Source of the DNA: Phymatolithon calcareum
Taxonomy: Eukaryota; Rhodophyta; Florideophyceae; Hapalidiales
NCBI GenBank assembly: GCA_977006965.1
Contig: OZ345382.1
Location: 1,550,001 to 1,614,000 of the forward strand
Reading direction: 5' to 3'
Length of the DNA stretch: 64,000 nt
The translations under genes and the position numbers were made by a program. The notes under the pieces were generated by a model. That model searched no databases. It had not been told where the DNA came from and worked only from the letters and a program-made list of their open reading frames with translations. Below, piece by piece: positions 1 to 10,781 of this stretch; position 1 is the stretch's first letter, and each line of letters starts with the position of its first letter.

Positions 1-540
1 GGACTCGTGCGATATCTGATTTCTCGGCGGAGGCTAGACAGGTGAGCTTTTCGAGTTGGCAGCCCGCGTTCTTTTGTTGACCACCCACCCACCCTTCATA
101 GTCTTTTGTAGTAGTAGTGAAGCTCTCGCACGGCTACAACTACGGCAATCCGGTTCTCCGGCAAGCGGTGCTTGTCCGGGAGGAGGTTCCTAAGAGTTAC
201 TGAACGGTGTCCGGGAACTCTAGTAAGGAGAAGCGCGACACTGCTCGCCTTCTCTGGGGAGCTAGACCGTTGGACGCCGTGAAAGCAAAGTCGCCAAAAT
301 TTCGGTTTTAAGTTTCCAATAAAACCGCAGATCTTTCTAAAGTCTGTCAAGGCAGGCAGTCTCCAAGCCTACCTCGCTATCACAATGAATAACTTATACT
401 GGTGGAGTTTCTAAGCTCTGCTCCCCGCTTTGTAAACAGCTTTCATTTTTTCTTCTCTTGACTTCAGAGTATCGTATGCTACGCGTGAGCTGACACTCCA
501 GAAAATTCTACAATTCAGAACTTTTAGTGTCTCTCCCTTT

Positions 541-736
541 ACTAATCTGCTAAGATTTGACTACGTTCGCTTTCGAAGAGCTCCCAACTAGAGAAAGTCC
601 AACCAAGACAACGTAGGTGCACTTGTTGCACTGTTTCCTTGAGAGCATGTTGGCATTTCTTGCGCACTGGATCGTAGAGTGGTGGGTCAACATCGTTGTG
701 TCTAGTGGAACGCTGGGCGATATGATCTGGAGGCAC
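541..736 (-). pseudogene. Diverged 3' fragment of the (GAAA)n-tailed LINE family
   Basis: On the minus strand this stretch encodes DPVRKKCQHALKETVQ followed by LRCLG. This aligns with the C-terminal zinc-finger region of the LINEs at 15.5 and 18.3 kb, where the text is DPMCKKCPYGVKETVKH and LHCSG. The first Cys of the C-x2-C pair has become Arg and the His is lost, so the finger is dead. No (GAAA)n tail and no target-site duplication are visible, which fits an old, eroded copy. The assignment rests on protein-level similarity over about 45 residues only. Confidence 0.55.
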
Positions 737-1740
737 TAAAATTTAGTGAATGTAAATTTCGAGATTCTTCAGTTTGTCGAAGAGCCGTTGATATCGATCC
801 ACAGAGTCTGGACCTCATACATATTGCTTGCTGTGCAACTCTGCAAAACCTCGAGCGAAGAATTCTTTGTTCAGCCTTGCTGGCTCTGCGAGGAAGAGCT
901 GTACCCTGGCTGACATACCTCGCAGGCTGATATTGGCTTTCCTCCGTGGGCCAACTCTAATCTATCGCCCCAACTATGTTTTTCCAGCTGTTTATTTCCC
1001 TTTTTCATCGTCACATGATGTACTGGCGTGAGATGAAGTCGACATTTTCCGTGGCCACGAAATGAATGGTAAGTTGTGCGGCGTCATCCTTTTGGTGCAT
1101 TCCTTGCTCCTCGCGGTAGTTTCCTGAATTTCCTATTAGATATTTTTGTGGTACATAAGAAAATGTAGCCCACCCCAAGACGCAGGGGTGTCAAACATCT
1201 ACTATCTACTAGCAACTAGCGACGATCAACTATCGAGATCGTTCAACGATGACCAAGTAAATCTTCTTCTTGATTTCAACCTCTACACAACACCTACACC
1301 ACAGTCACACGACCAGCGACCTGGCGGCTACTGAAATCACAGGTTCTTCACTACAAGAGTCATTTTTCGGGAGCTGTGGAACACGTCACAGGAACATTTC
1401 CGCAAGTCAGAATCGATCGGCAACTTTCTAAAGCATGTGCCGCCTCGTGAGCAGGAATAATCCAAAAAATTATCTTCTTGATAAACATTCTGAACCCCAT
1501 GCGGGATCCAAGCATTCCTGCTCTCCAGAAATAAATTCTTGTCTTCCTCGTGCCTCGATGCACCAAAAATCGAGTAGGTATTCTATCACTATTCCCTCTA
1601 GCCTTCTTTCCATGCGAAAAATAGACACTGGGCGGCACCGAAGTGCACACGAATATCAACGAGGCAAGGATACAACCGCAACTTTATAGTGTTATTTCAT
1701 AGAACAGAACCTGATGTTCTGTGTAGCGCCAGGCTCCAAA
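737..1740. other. Stretch without recognisable gene
   Basis: Only short open frames occur here (up to 99 codons), overlapping on both strands, with no recognisable domain. I see no RNA gene or repeat. A purine-rich tract follows at about 1755-1846, directly before the tandem repeat. Confidence 0.5.
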
Positions 1741-1884
1741 GAACCCGACGCCACATGGGAGAGAAAAGCCCAAGAGAGGAGAGAGAAGAAAAGACCGGGA
1801 GAGACAAGACAAAAGAGGAGGAAAGAAAGACAAGCCAACAAAACGTCCAGGACAAGCAGACAGATTAAGCGTGTAGACGTCGGC

Positions 1885-2341
1885 GTCGTCCTCCGGCGGC
1901 GACCTTGGCTTGGTCGTCGACCTTGAGACAGGCGCGCGAAAAGTGGACAGGGGCCTTGAGCGCGAATGTCTCCGAACTGGCTTGTGCGGCGAAACGGTTG
2001 CGGTCAAGAGGGGTTGGGAAGTCACCGACTCCGCGTGGTCGAAGGGATTCACAGGCGCGACGCGTGTGGGATCCAAGCACTCGAGCCGAAGTCCAGAAAC
2101 CTCCGGGACAGGGACGACGTCATCCTCAGACGGCGACCTTGGCTTGGCCGTCGACCTTCGAACGAACGCACGAAAAAGGGAAAGGGAAACTTGAACGCAG
2201 TTGTCTCCGTGCTGGCTTGCATGACGACGGTTGCGTCCAAGAAGGTTGGGAAGAGCTCCGACTCCGCGTGGTCGAAGGGACTGTCAGGCGAACATTGCGC
2301 GTGCTTGATCCAAGCAATCGAGCCGAAATCCAGAACTCCCC
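1885..2341. repeat. Two-unit imperfect tandem repeat, period 234 bp
   Basis: The segment starting GTCGTCCTCC at 1885 recurs at 2119 as GTCATCCTCA, followed by the shared words GGCGACCTTGGCTTGG, GGTTGGGAAG, CTCCGACTCCGCGTGGTCGA-like text, and GAGCCGAA. The units are imperfect but alignable end to end. The strand is open in several frames at once, as expected of GC-rich repetitive DNA, so I do not call a protein. Confidence 0.75.
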
Positions 2342-2566
2342 CACCTTCCTTTACTCAGAGGAAGGAACAAACTAGCTTATATGCTACAACCTACGCAAAA
2401 GACAGCGATGCAGCGCATAGACACGAGAGACACCTGCAAGTATGGCCCAACAGATCACCTACCACGAGCAGCATGACTATCGCGATCCAAGTTGTGCGGC
2501 GTACAGTCGCGAGAGGAAAAAGAGACCGCCTTGGGACAGCGACATAACAGCGGGCGCTACATTCTG

Positions 2567-3187
2567 TTATCGACCCCCTCTTACTACAGAGTGCACCACG
2601 TTATTAGCAGGAGCAGCTTGAGAAACTCGAAAAACAACAGATGCATCGCACCACGCCAACGCCTTGTAGATACACTTCTCGATTTTCAGTACTCTGGGCC
2701 CATAACTCACGGCAGCGCGCACACGCGACATGAAGTTCTGCTCTTCACTGCTGCCCGAAGAGCTTCTCTTGTTGCAGTATGGCGGAAGACGACGAGGGGT
2801 CGAACGACATGAGTTCCGCTCAATTTCAGCGTCTCGCATGGCGAGCTCGACGATTGCACGCGCAATGTGCGTAACGTCCTTATAGCTCACACCGGAGGTG
2901 CGAGTAACGAGGTATTTCGCGAGTACGGCCCAGGAACCGGAATCCTGGCGCATGTGTTCCAATGAGGAAATCCATCCCCTCCAGTTGTACTGGAAGTTAT
3001 CGTTATCGGCATCTTGACGTGCAGAACGGGAATTGCTTGACCACAGACGAGGAAAAGAATTGAAGACGTAAATCAGGAGTCTGGCGGAAACCCAGGATCC
3101 TTGTCTGAGATGCTTGTATCGACTCACTTGACCCGGTGGATTATCCGTGCAATGAAGGCCGTTGAAGAGAATGATGGTGTCCGACAT
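2567..3187 (-). CDS. Uncharacterised 206-aa protein, paralogue A
   Basis: The reading frame starts MSDTIILFNGLHCTD and ends HSVVRGGR. It is the same length as the gene at 14503-15123 and differs from it at 19 of 206 positions by my count (about 91% identity), with no indel, which argues that both are genuine coding sequences. I recognise no domain. The protein is soluble-looking, without a signal peptide or membrane segment. It has aromatic and basic stretches such as FNSFPRLWSSNSRSARQ, a helix-like ARAIVELAMRDAEIERN segment, and a Ser/Arg-rich linker. Homology to copy B continues upstream through a TATA box and beyond, so the pair arose as one inverted segmental duplication. A mobile-element-borne gene family is possible; a lineage-specific gene family is the simpler reading. 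Confidence 0.75.
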   Translation of the reverse strand: MSDTIILFNGLHCTDNPPGQVSRYKHLRQGSWVSARLLIYVFNSFPRLWSSNSRSARQDADNDNFQYNWRGWISSLEHMRQDSGSWAVLAKYLVTRTSGVSYKDVTHIARAIVELAMRDAEIERNSCRSTPRRLPPYCNKRSSSGSSEEQNFMSRVRAAVSYGPRVLKIEKCIYKALAWCDASVVFRVSQAAPANNVVHSVVRGGR

Positions 3188-3305
3188 ATGAATGTGCCAC
3201 AGAATTGAGAAGAGAGCTAGTTTAGATGACTAGGGAAAATGAACAGAGGTGAGAAAGTGTTTTCGCCTTGCTTGGAAGGAGTGACCAACGGAGAGAGTAT
3301 GTGGC

Positions 3306-3312
3306 TTTTATA
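3306..3312 (-). promoter_or_regulatory. TATA box of paralogue A
   Basis: The minus strand reads AGTATAAAAGC, about 119 bases before the ATG at 3187. The same 11-mer stands about 110 bases before the ATG of paralogue B, although the DNA between is only partly conserved. Retention at matching distance supports a working core promoter. Confidence 0.7.
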
Positions 3313-3501
3313 CTGATTGTGCGCCATATCTAACAATAGCTTATTTTAATCAGTGATGAGGAGTGGGCCCCACTCCTGACTACTGCAAGCGCAAATGGAG
3401 AGAACGCACTGTGAGCCATAAAAAGCCATAGGAGTGAACTGCACTATCGATTATTGAGTAAGTAGATGCACTATTGACAGGATCAGAGCACATGCCTCTT
3501 A

Positions 3502-3846
3502 TTAAGTGCTGTTAACGCTAACAGCAATTAAAAAGAGGTTTGTGAAGCAGTACAAGTGGCAGGGTTTGTTGCGGCCAATCAATTTCCTGAGGAAACAATG
3601 AACAATACTTGCATTCGAACCCTGCGAGGTATGCAGTCTAAGTCTTATTGACAACAACCCTGCACCTCTTAGGCGATGTGGACAAAGGAGGTCGGGAACA
3701 GTGAATATATTCAGTCTTACTTCCAACTCCATATCATTGGTCCACACAGCGGTAAGAATGTTCTTTGCCGACCACCTTGTGAACGGATTGCTTATGACAC
3801 TGGATTCCTTAGGAGGAACATCGTGAATTGAAAAACATACAACCAA
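3502..3846 (-). CDS. Upstream open frame of the duplicated segment, copy A (unknown)
   Basis: This 114-codon minus-strand frame (text such as DVPPKESSV, RWSAKNILTAVWTND, GSNASIVHCFLRK) lies upstream of the promoter of paralogue A, in the same orientation. The matching segment near 13.88-14.14 kb carries the same words (DVPLPKSC, IVHCFLRK) but is broken by stops and frame changes. I do not recognise the family. It may be a second gene of the duplicated unit, intact or nearly so here and decayed in the other copy, or non-coding DNA open by chance. Confidence 0.3.
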   Translation of the reverse strand: MVVCFSIHDVPPKESSVISNPFTRWSAKNILTAVWTNDMELEVRLNIFTVPDLLCPHRLRGAGLLSIRLRLHTSQGSNASIVHCFLRKLIGRNKPCHLYCFTNLFLIAVSVNST

Positions 3847-3869
3847 TAAACATCAAGATGCGGCGCTAT

Positions 3870-6800
3870 GGAAACTAAGGGGAATGGGACAGGTCATTTA
3901 TCAAAGTGCCGTGTAAACAAGAAGGAGTTTATCATATCTGGAGGAGGCTCAATTGCAGAGCCGGAACAGATATCTTGTATTCTTTTTACACCTCTTGAAT
4001 TATAAAAATTCAAGTGATGTCATACAGTACGTGTTCAAAGTTCTTTCTCATATTGGCGCAACATGCCCAATTGGTTGACAATATTCATTACCACCGTGGA
4101 GTCGCGGGAGCGGCAACAAGGAAGTCTGTATACGTTGCGCTCTGGTTGTGGAAATCTATCGCCCTCCCCGATATTATGAAGTCTCCGCAGTAATTAAGCA
4201 AATGCGAGCCTTATATGTAAAACGATTGGTTCTGCAGGCGTGGAGGAACAGCGAAAAGCCGATTTCTGACAACGTATTTGCCCAGAGTCAGGCTCTCGTA
4301 CATTTTGTAGAGCATGTTGTGAAAACAATGCTAAGAGACAGAGTCCCCGAGTCGGGATTCTCGTTCGTTGATCTATTTCCAACAGCGGAAACAATGTTAT
4401 ATATGACGCTCGGCAGGGGAAACGGGCAGAATAGCAGTAGGGAAGAGGAATATTTTGCACACGGTTACCATACTGCACTGGGAAGAGTCCACCCATTTCA
4501 ACGGGAAAGGAGCTAGACTCCCTACTATTCTACAGCGTCACCCTAATTGATAGTATAGAAATCGAGAAGTCCCCATATTAGGGATTCGGCGATATATTAG
4601 AATTAACAAGTACGGAAAAGCTGCTTTCGTACAGTCTTAGGAGTGTTACTAGGGGCTTTTAACCCACTCGTACTGCAAAAATTGACGTTTATCGGGACAC
4701 AGTAAATTTATTGTGAGTCTCCCGAATACTTCGTGCAGCATATCTCGTCCTTCTTCGCGGACAAGCGTCCGAGGTGAGAGGTTTTTTTGTGTCTAAGTAT
4801 GTCAATTCGTTTAAATGATGTAGAGGACTCGCATGTTAGGCTACGGATCTCATTTTCTGTTGAAATTAATCTTCACAGGAATACCTTGACATTTTTTTTC
4901 CTTTTCCCCAGCACACAAGAAATAAAAATTTCAGGCAGTTTCTTCGTCGAGTAAAACCTTCGCTTCCGGACCAAAAACGCAACATTTCGGGCTTCAAGAG
5001 CTTTACTCTTGCTATGCAGAACTGGTCTCATATCATTGCTAGGACCTTAAGGATAATGGATAAGTAGGTTGGAATAGAGTTAAAGCTCGGAAACTGAAGC
5101 GAAAGGTGGCTTCCAACACCGGAAATGGACTATTCTTCAATCAATTTAGCAAAAACATCTACCGAATATATTCAAATAGTAGGATTTCCAATTCGGTCCA
5201 GATTTGTCGAGTAATGGATGTGTAGTACGAGAGAGTTAAATAAACAACTAATTAGTTGCTTCAAAAAACTGGAAAGACTCGGATTGTAGGAACGCACTGT
5301 AGTCGTCCATAGAAATTAAATTCTTCTCTCTGTCAGTGATCGACTTATCGACCTAGTTGTCCACAATGTGGACAAATACGCGCTACAGGTCATGTAAGGG
5401 AATCACCACCGAGTTAAAGGAGATAAACCAATAGCTGGAGGGGAACAAGGCTCTTTTGTTGCACGGAGCTCTTGTTAAATATTTGACACGTCTTGTCAAA
5501 TGGCAGATTTATCATACGCAAAAGAGTCGGTATATACCACGTTCACCAGCTCCCTGGCTTAGACTGCATTTCAGCTTCTTGTTATCTGAAAACTTGATTT
5601 CGATATCGCTTTCTCGAGAAAAAGTTTCGGGTCGGGCTACTGACGAGACCCGGAAGTTTCGACTATCGGCATCTTCATAAGTAATTTGTGTTTTTTCAAC
5701 GGTACACGCGCTGTATCCAGTATTTGCCTCTCAGAAGGGCGAAGTTTGCAGCCGCTCTTCGTCCGAATTGTTTACGCGGTGTCTTTCAAACTAATGTCTC
5801 ACGTGCTGCACTGTTGGAAGGATCATTATTCCAGATCTGCTGAGAATTCTGGACTGGACGTGCTGCTAAAAGAATTTCCTGGAGTCGTCCAGCGTACTCA
5901 AAAACAGTAGTTAATGAGAGAATAGGGCATGGTTAACTTTAATACAGTATCTCCTTCAACGTATCTTACTGCTGGATCGCATTGATGAGGTCAGTCATTA
6001 TAGGTGCTTCGTACTGCTTCGGGAGCGCCGAACGCTTGGCGTGATGGACTATAGGCTTCAAAAGAACTCTGCTTTACGATGTCGGCCCGAGATGAGAGGC
6101 TCACTTCCGCTGTGATCAGCTTGGCCTTCTTCGCACCACTATGTACCAGATATCTAAAATCTGATGATCGCCGTTCGGTCTCCTAGTTGGTGACACAAGG
6201 CGAAGTACCAGTACGAGGATTCATCGTAAACGCGCAAAGCGTTTCAAATCTCATTAACGACTGATACAGTGGATGTGACTTTAGCCGTCGAAAAGGCATA
6301 GTGAATGAAGCTTGGTTGGCCGTGACGCAGTCAATAAATGTGCATCTCTAACGATTCGGGGTCAGTCCGATGTATCAAGAAGTAATTTCATGCAAATAAA
6401 GAGTGGCTGAGTGCCTTGTGCGCAATGCAGAATTTTTTTCGACCGCCCAGGCTGCGGAATAAGGAAATCTTAGCGGAAAAGGTTCTTCCCCGCAAATTTG
6501 TTAGCTTGTTGCTTCGGACACTTCTTCAAATTTGGGGACACGGGGTGGCACCAAATGCAGCGCGCAAATGTTTTCGAACCAGTACGTCTACTGCTCTCTT
6601 TAGTTCTCGCGGAAGATGTGTCTACTTCTGGATAAAAAAGTGGTCTGTCTTGGAAAATCAGGTCAATCAAATTGAACTTTTATCGAAAGAATTAGACACG
6701 GAGGAACGTGAACAACAGAGCCTATTCAAAAAAGGAGAAACCGAATACAACTGCTGTTCGAGTTGTCATCTGCTCCCTTTCGCGCTATATTCACGTCCTG

Positions 6801-7030
6801 CATTGACCCAATCATTCGAAAATTGCGAAAAGTTGCGCACCCGCGCAGTGAATGCAATTAATAATACTTAATAAAGGATTTCCTCAATTAGCATCCCCCG
6901 AGCAACTTAAGGGTCATATCCAGCACCAGTTTCGTGACAGTCACAAGGCGCATATTCTCAAGAGCATAGCTCCGAAAGATGAAGATGTTCAACAGATTTT
7001 TTCATTCAATACCATTTATGGACTCCTAGA
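3870..7030. other. Gene-poor stretch with two weak open frames
   Basis: I cannot support a gene here. The longest frames are 4148-4516 (+, 122 codons, no recognisable domain) and 6425-6871 (+, about 148 codons from its first ATG, basic, with a possible coiled segment VLENQVNQIELLSKELDTEE). Neither has a paralogue in the window or a recognisable motif, and frames this long arise by chance. The remainder is AT-rich and unstructured to my eye. Confidence 0.4.
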
Positions 7031-7038
7031 GTGCCTTT

Positions 7039-8226
7039 CTAATACCTGGTTCCCGACATGGTATTATAACGCGAACCAGGAGTCACAGAAGGATGAAACG
7101 CATTGCCTTTAACAGCGCGGAAATGAATATCATGTCGTTCGGTTGTGTTCATCCGCGTCAGTCCGCGGCACATTTGGGGACACAGCGACGGAAAATCGGC
7201 ACACAGCCAGCAGCTCCTGTGCACCTCGTCGGCCCATTCATTTGGGAACGACACGGTAGTTGTAGCACATTCAGTGGGACACACTTCGCCGAGCGCATTG
7301 CAAAGCCAACAGTTTGCAGAAAACTCTAATACTTCTGGCAAGACAGTACTGTTCTTGCAGTTTGGGTGACAAAGCACGCCCAACTGGAGGCATTCCCAGC
7401 AATTGGACTCCACCATTTGTCCAGCTGGCTCTGCTACCTCTGGCTCGCCAGTGCTGTTATTGCAGCTCGGGTGACAGCGCACTCTCAACTGGAGGCATTC
7501 CCAGCAATTGAACTCCACCATTGTCCCATCTTGCGCAAGCGAACATTCCGGTGGGCACATCACGTTCTCCATGACGCATCTCCAGCAGGTCCCGCTTTCT
7601 TCCATTGCAGGCTCAGGTGCCGCTGGTGTCACGGTCTCGCAGTCTGGATGGCACTTCACTCCCAGTTGGCTGCATTCCCAACAATTAAACTTCCGTTCCT
7701 GCTCGCAGCCGGAAGGGCAATTAGATCCATTTGCATTGCAATGGTCGCAATCCGATTGAAACGTCGGAGTAACCGGACGGTTTTTCTGGCTTTTGACAGG
7801 TAGAACGGGTGTCGAACTAGGGCGAGGTGATTGACTCTTGCGCGAGCGATCTACTGCATTCGAAGATGGCAATGGGAATAGAACGGTGGTGCAGTCCGGG
7901 GGACACTTCTCGTCGGCCACGCCACATCGGTCACACCGCGTCGCCGGAGAGGTTGAGTGGCTCCCATCGCGGTTGCGCCCATGGGAAGAGCTTGGCAATG
8001 AGGTACAATTCGCCTTAGATGCAGCTGGCGCATGAAGGCATTCACATGGACAAGGATTCAGTTCTTCCTTCTCCTTGCACGTTACGCACTGCGGCAGTAT
8101 TTCGATGCTTGTTTCCGGTGCGGTGGAGGGTTCGGGGCGCGCCGGGGATCGGGCGCCTGTGGCCGCGTGTAGTACTGACAGCGCAAGGATGAAACAGGCA
8201 CTTTTCGCGAATACAGCGGAGTTCAT
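7039..8226 (-). CDS. Secreted protein with nine Cys-rich CxxC modules
   Basis: I take the ATG at 8226 as the start because it begins a clean signal peptide (MNSAVFAKSACFILALSVLHAATGA); an in-frame ATG at 8259 would add 11 residues before it. The mature protein is a chain of short modules C-x2-C-x6-C-x3-C. Numbering from the longer start, they lie at residues 109-123, 171-185, 193-207, 225-239, 252-266, 287-301, 317-331 and 350-364, plus a variant at 58-74. From the fourth onward the second residue is Trp, giving forms such as CWECLQLGVLCHPNC. Linkers are Pro/Ser/Thr-rich with NST-type glycosylation sequons. Each module could hold two disulfides or one metal ion. I recognise no named family. 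Extracellular or cell-wall location is inferred from the signal peptide. Upstream ATGs in another frame slightly weaken the start call. Confidence 0.75.
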   Translation of the reverse strand: MNSAVFAKSACFILALSVLHAATGARSPARPEPSTAPETSIEILPQCVTCKEKEELNPCPCECLHAPAASKANCTSLPSSSHGRNRDGSHSTSPATRCDRCGVADEKCPPDCTTVLFPLPSSNAVDRSRKSQSPRPSSTPVLPVKSQKNRPVTPTFQSDCDHCNANGSNCPSGCEQERKFNCWECSQLGVKCHPDCETVTPAAPEPAMEESGTCWRCVMENVMCPPECSLAQDGTMVEFNCWECLQLRVRCHPSCNNSTGEPEVAEPAGQMVESNCWECLQLGVLCHPNCKNSTVLPEVLEFSANCWLCNALGEVCPTECATTTVSFPNEWADEVHRSCWLCADFPSLCPQMCRGLTRMNTTERHDIHFRAVKGNAFHPSVTPGSRYNTMSGTRY

Positions 8227-8299
8227 GGCGGACGCAGATCTGGCGCATAGCATACTCATAGACGTTCGACATGGCGGCTTCGGATTCGACCATCAATTG

Positions 8300-9161
8300 G
8301 CATCATCCAACATCCTCCATTGAGTTTTCCAAGCCCCCTGCACCAGTGATACAGAAGGGCATTGCACGTGAAGCTATTTCATTGGGTACAAAACGGTACG
8401 AGCTTGTTCTCGAAAAGTGCACTTTTCGAAAGCTGCACATGTGTGTGGGCATTTCAAAATTATAAAAATATGTAAACCTAGTTTATTAGAACGAAAATTT
8501 TAAAAAATCATGTAGACCTGCAGGTCTACATCCGTAAACGAAAATTCATTTTACAGATGTAGTAATTAAATTACGAACATAAAATTGTTACGTTAGACTT
8601 CTGTACTATCACATTTTTTATTTTAATCACGATGGTATCAGATTTCCTGCATTAAAGCAGTAGATTCATTTCTCGATGGCATGCAGCATCAAGCCGAAGG
8701 ATACGAAGTAGCCTCCTGACGACCATAAACTTGGTTCTCAGCCAACATGCTCATCTGCAAGAAGTCTAAGACAGCAAACATCATCGAATCCTATTGCGGG
8801 GACATAGCAACTAACTCTATTCCCGCACACATGAGCAAGGCAAATGCTGTTGGCCAGAAGCCCATTCTTGGTACCTAAACTTAGGTAAAAAATGCACAGG
8901 GCGCTGCAGCTACTCTTTCGAGCTTTTATCGTATCCAATCCTCGAAAAAGAAACAATGGATTCTCTTAAAGCGGAGAAATCCACTTTAGGGCGACATTGT
9001 AATATGCCTGCCAGATGCCTTTTTGGTGGTTGGGAGGTGTAACAGCGGAAAAAAAGCTCCACGACCCTGGACATAAAGCCGTCGTAAAGCTTCCAGGAAG
9101 GTTTCCGCGTGGCATTCACAGTACGCATGAGGATGTGGAAGATGTGCAACTAAATGTCCAC
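8300..9161. other. Stretch without recognisable gene
   Basis: AT-rich sequence with only short overlapping frames. A small palindromic word (TGTAGACCTGCAGGTCTACA at about 8512-8531) is the only structure I see. The interval ends at the target-site duplication of the LINE that starts at 9172. Confidence 0.45.
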
Positions 9162-9171
9162 AGTTTCGTCG

Positions 9172-10561
9172 TGATGAGCTTTTAAAAGAGGATCAGAGAT
9201 GTGTAGCAGTATTGGACCTTAAGGCTGTCTACGACACAGTACCGAGAGTACACTTGGTGAACAGAATGAGACAAGTACTGCCCAAGGAGATCTGCGCAAT
9301 GGCCGAGGCGTTCTTGATACCATCCTGGGTAGCAACAATTGGTGGTGCGAACAGGAACTGGTTTCTAGTGGACATGGGGGTACCACAAGGGTCCCCTCTC
9401 AGTCCAAGCCTCTACAACATCTTCATGGATGAATTTGCAGAGCGAATGAGCCGGGCATCAAAAACCTGGGCTGAAGTACCGGCTATCTTCTCCGCAAACG
9501 ATGTTCTTCTCTCTGCGAAATCACCCGCTGCACTGCAAGGATTATTGGATATAGCTACCCAATGGGCACAAGAGCGAGAGATGACTTGGAACACTAAACA
9601 AGGGAAAAGCGAAGTCCTCGAATCAGAGGAAACATTGGGCAAGACATTCAAGCTAGCGAACAAGGTGCTAGCACAAGTTCCGGAGGTCACGTACCTTGGA
9701 GTATCCCTAGACCCCGAAGGAGTCACAGATACGTTAATGATGCAACGACTAAAGAAAGCAAGGACGGCCGTGTACGAGTTGCGTACACTGGGAGTGTTCA
9801 AGAAAGGGCTGAGTATACAGAAGTGTATTCAGATATACAAGGCACTAGTACAGCCACGCTGGGAGTACGCAATGCACTTAACGCCCTGGACAGAAGACGT
9901 ACAAAATGCCGTCAAGGAAGTAGAAGCAACATTCTTTAATCAAGTTTTCGGGCCACTGGCCCGAGGAAGGACGGATAGGCTCCGTCTCCTGTGCCGGATC
10001 CAGGCGGCCGCACATCGACGAGAAATCTTGGCCTTCAAAATGCTGAGAAAGAACAAGACGAAAGAACGTATGTATTCAAATGAAGTGCCCGAAAGAAGAA
10101 ACAGCCATGATTGGCAGTACACGAGGAAAGATATCGCCGCGATGGAGACCAGAGAGCCGTTCGGTGAAGCTGTAAAGCATATCCAAACAAACCAATCTTT
10201 TCAAACACTTCGATCGAAATTTCTGGAAATGGAAGGAGACCGCCTAGAATCGAAGCGGAAAAGAAAGATACCATACGACAAGACAAGAGAATTGCCAGCA
10301 ATCCTCAAGTTCCCCAAGCTGAAGCACAGACAACTCGCAGTGCAGTATGCCTGTGGCAGATTCCCACAGGTGTCAACAACAAGTATGACTGAAGAATTCG
10401 GCACCAGAGCCAGAGAGCATATGGAGACCCTTGAACGCAGGCTAGCAGGGTACGAACTCGAAGGAGAAAAACGACTGGAAACAGAAAATGCGATAGATGA
10501 GCTCTTACTATTTAGCACGACACTCATAGAACGCATGGAGAACGAAGAAGGCCTGTATTAA
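9172..10561 (+). pseudogene. Reverse transcriptase fragment (palm, thumb and C-terminal region) of family 2 LINE
   Basis: The frame is open from the insertion junction to 10561 and contains motif A (VLDLKAVYDTV), motif B (GVPQGSPLSPSLYN) and, further on, VTYLGVSLD. Motif C reads FSANDVLL: Asn (codon 9497-9499) replaces the first Asp of the usual [FY]ADD, so the polymerase could not be active even if full length. Fingers and any endonuclease are missing through 5' truncation. The C-terminal 250 residues are basic and charged (KHRQLAVQYACGRF, EHMETLERRLAGYE), with no RNase H and no zinc finger. The copy at 26.95-27.87 kb carries the same C-terminal part at roughly 95% identity. Confidence 0.85.
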
Positions 10562-10771
10562 TCCGCAGAATGCAAGGCAAAAAGTGGTCGGGTCCAAGCA
10601 CCAACAATCCCGTAGAGGACTGAGATAGGACTACTTTGAGTCCTGAGTTTTCCCGTCGGCCATACTGGTGGACGTTTCGTGAGCTACACAAAGGTAGGTA
10701 GCATCAGAGGAAGCCTTGCCCATATCTTCGGAAGTCTGTGGGGCTTTTAAATAAACTTGAAAGGAAAAAAA
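9172..10771 (+). mobile_element. 5'-truncated poly(A)-tailed LINE (family 2), flanked by a 10-bp target-site duplication
   Basis: The duplication AGTTTCGTCG stands at 9162-9171 and again at 10772-10781, directly after a short A-rich tail, so both ends are defined. The element starts just before reverse transcriptase motif A, which means it was truncated on insertion. Its roughly 200-bp 3' untranslated region is shared with copies at 26740, 60333-60542 and 62439-62541, all ending in AAATAAACTTGAAAGG plus A-run. A TSD, poly(A) tail and 5' truncation are the hallmarks of target-primed reverse transcription. Confidence 0.9.
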
Positions 10772-10781
10772 AGTTTCGTCG

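Noticed and set aside
1905-2547. Overlapping frames of 94-193 codons in the tandem repeat
   Set aside because: Three plus-strand and several minus-strand frames are open at once, which reflects base composition and repetition.
3483-3506. Directly repeated CACATGCCTCTTA word shared with 14178-14190
   Set aside because: It is in direct orientation whereas the rest of the duplicated segment is inverted, and the match is short; treated as chance.
3600-3640. tRNA-like B box (GGTTCGAATGC on the minus strand)
   Set aside because: Flanking bases do not pair as a T arm and no A box or cloverleaf can be formed. Similar TTCGAA words at 11.43, 24.31, 38.19 and 52.51 kb failed the same test.
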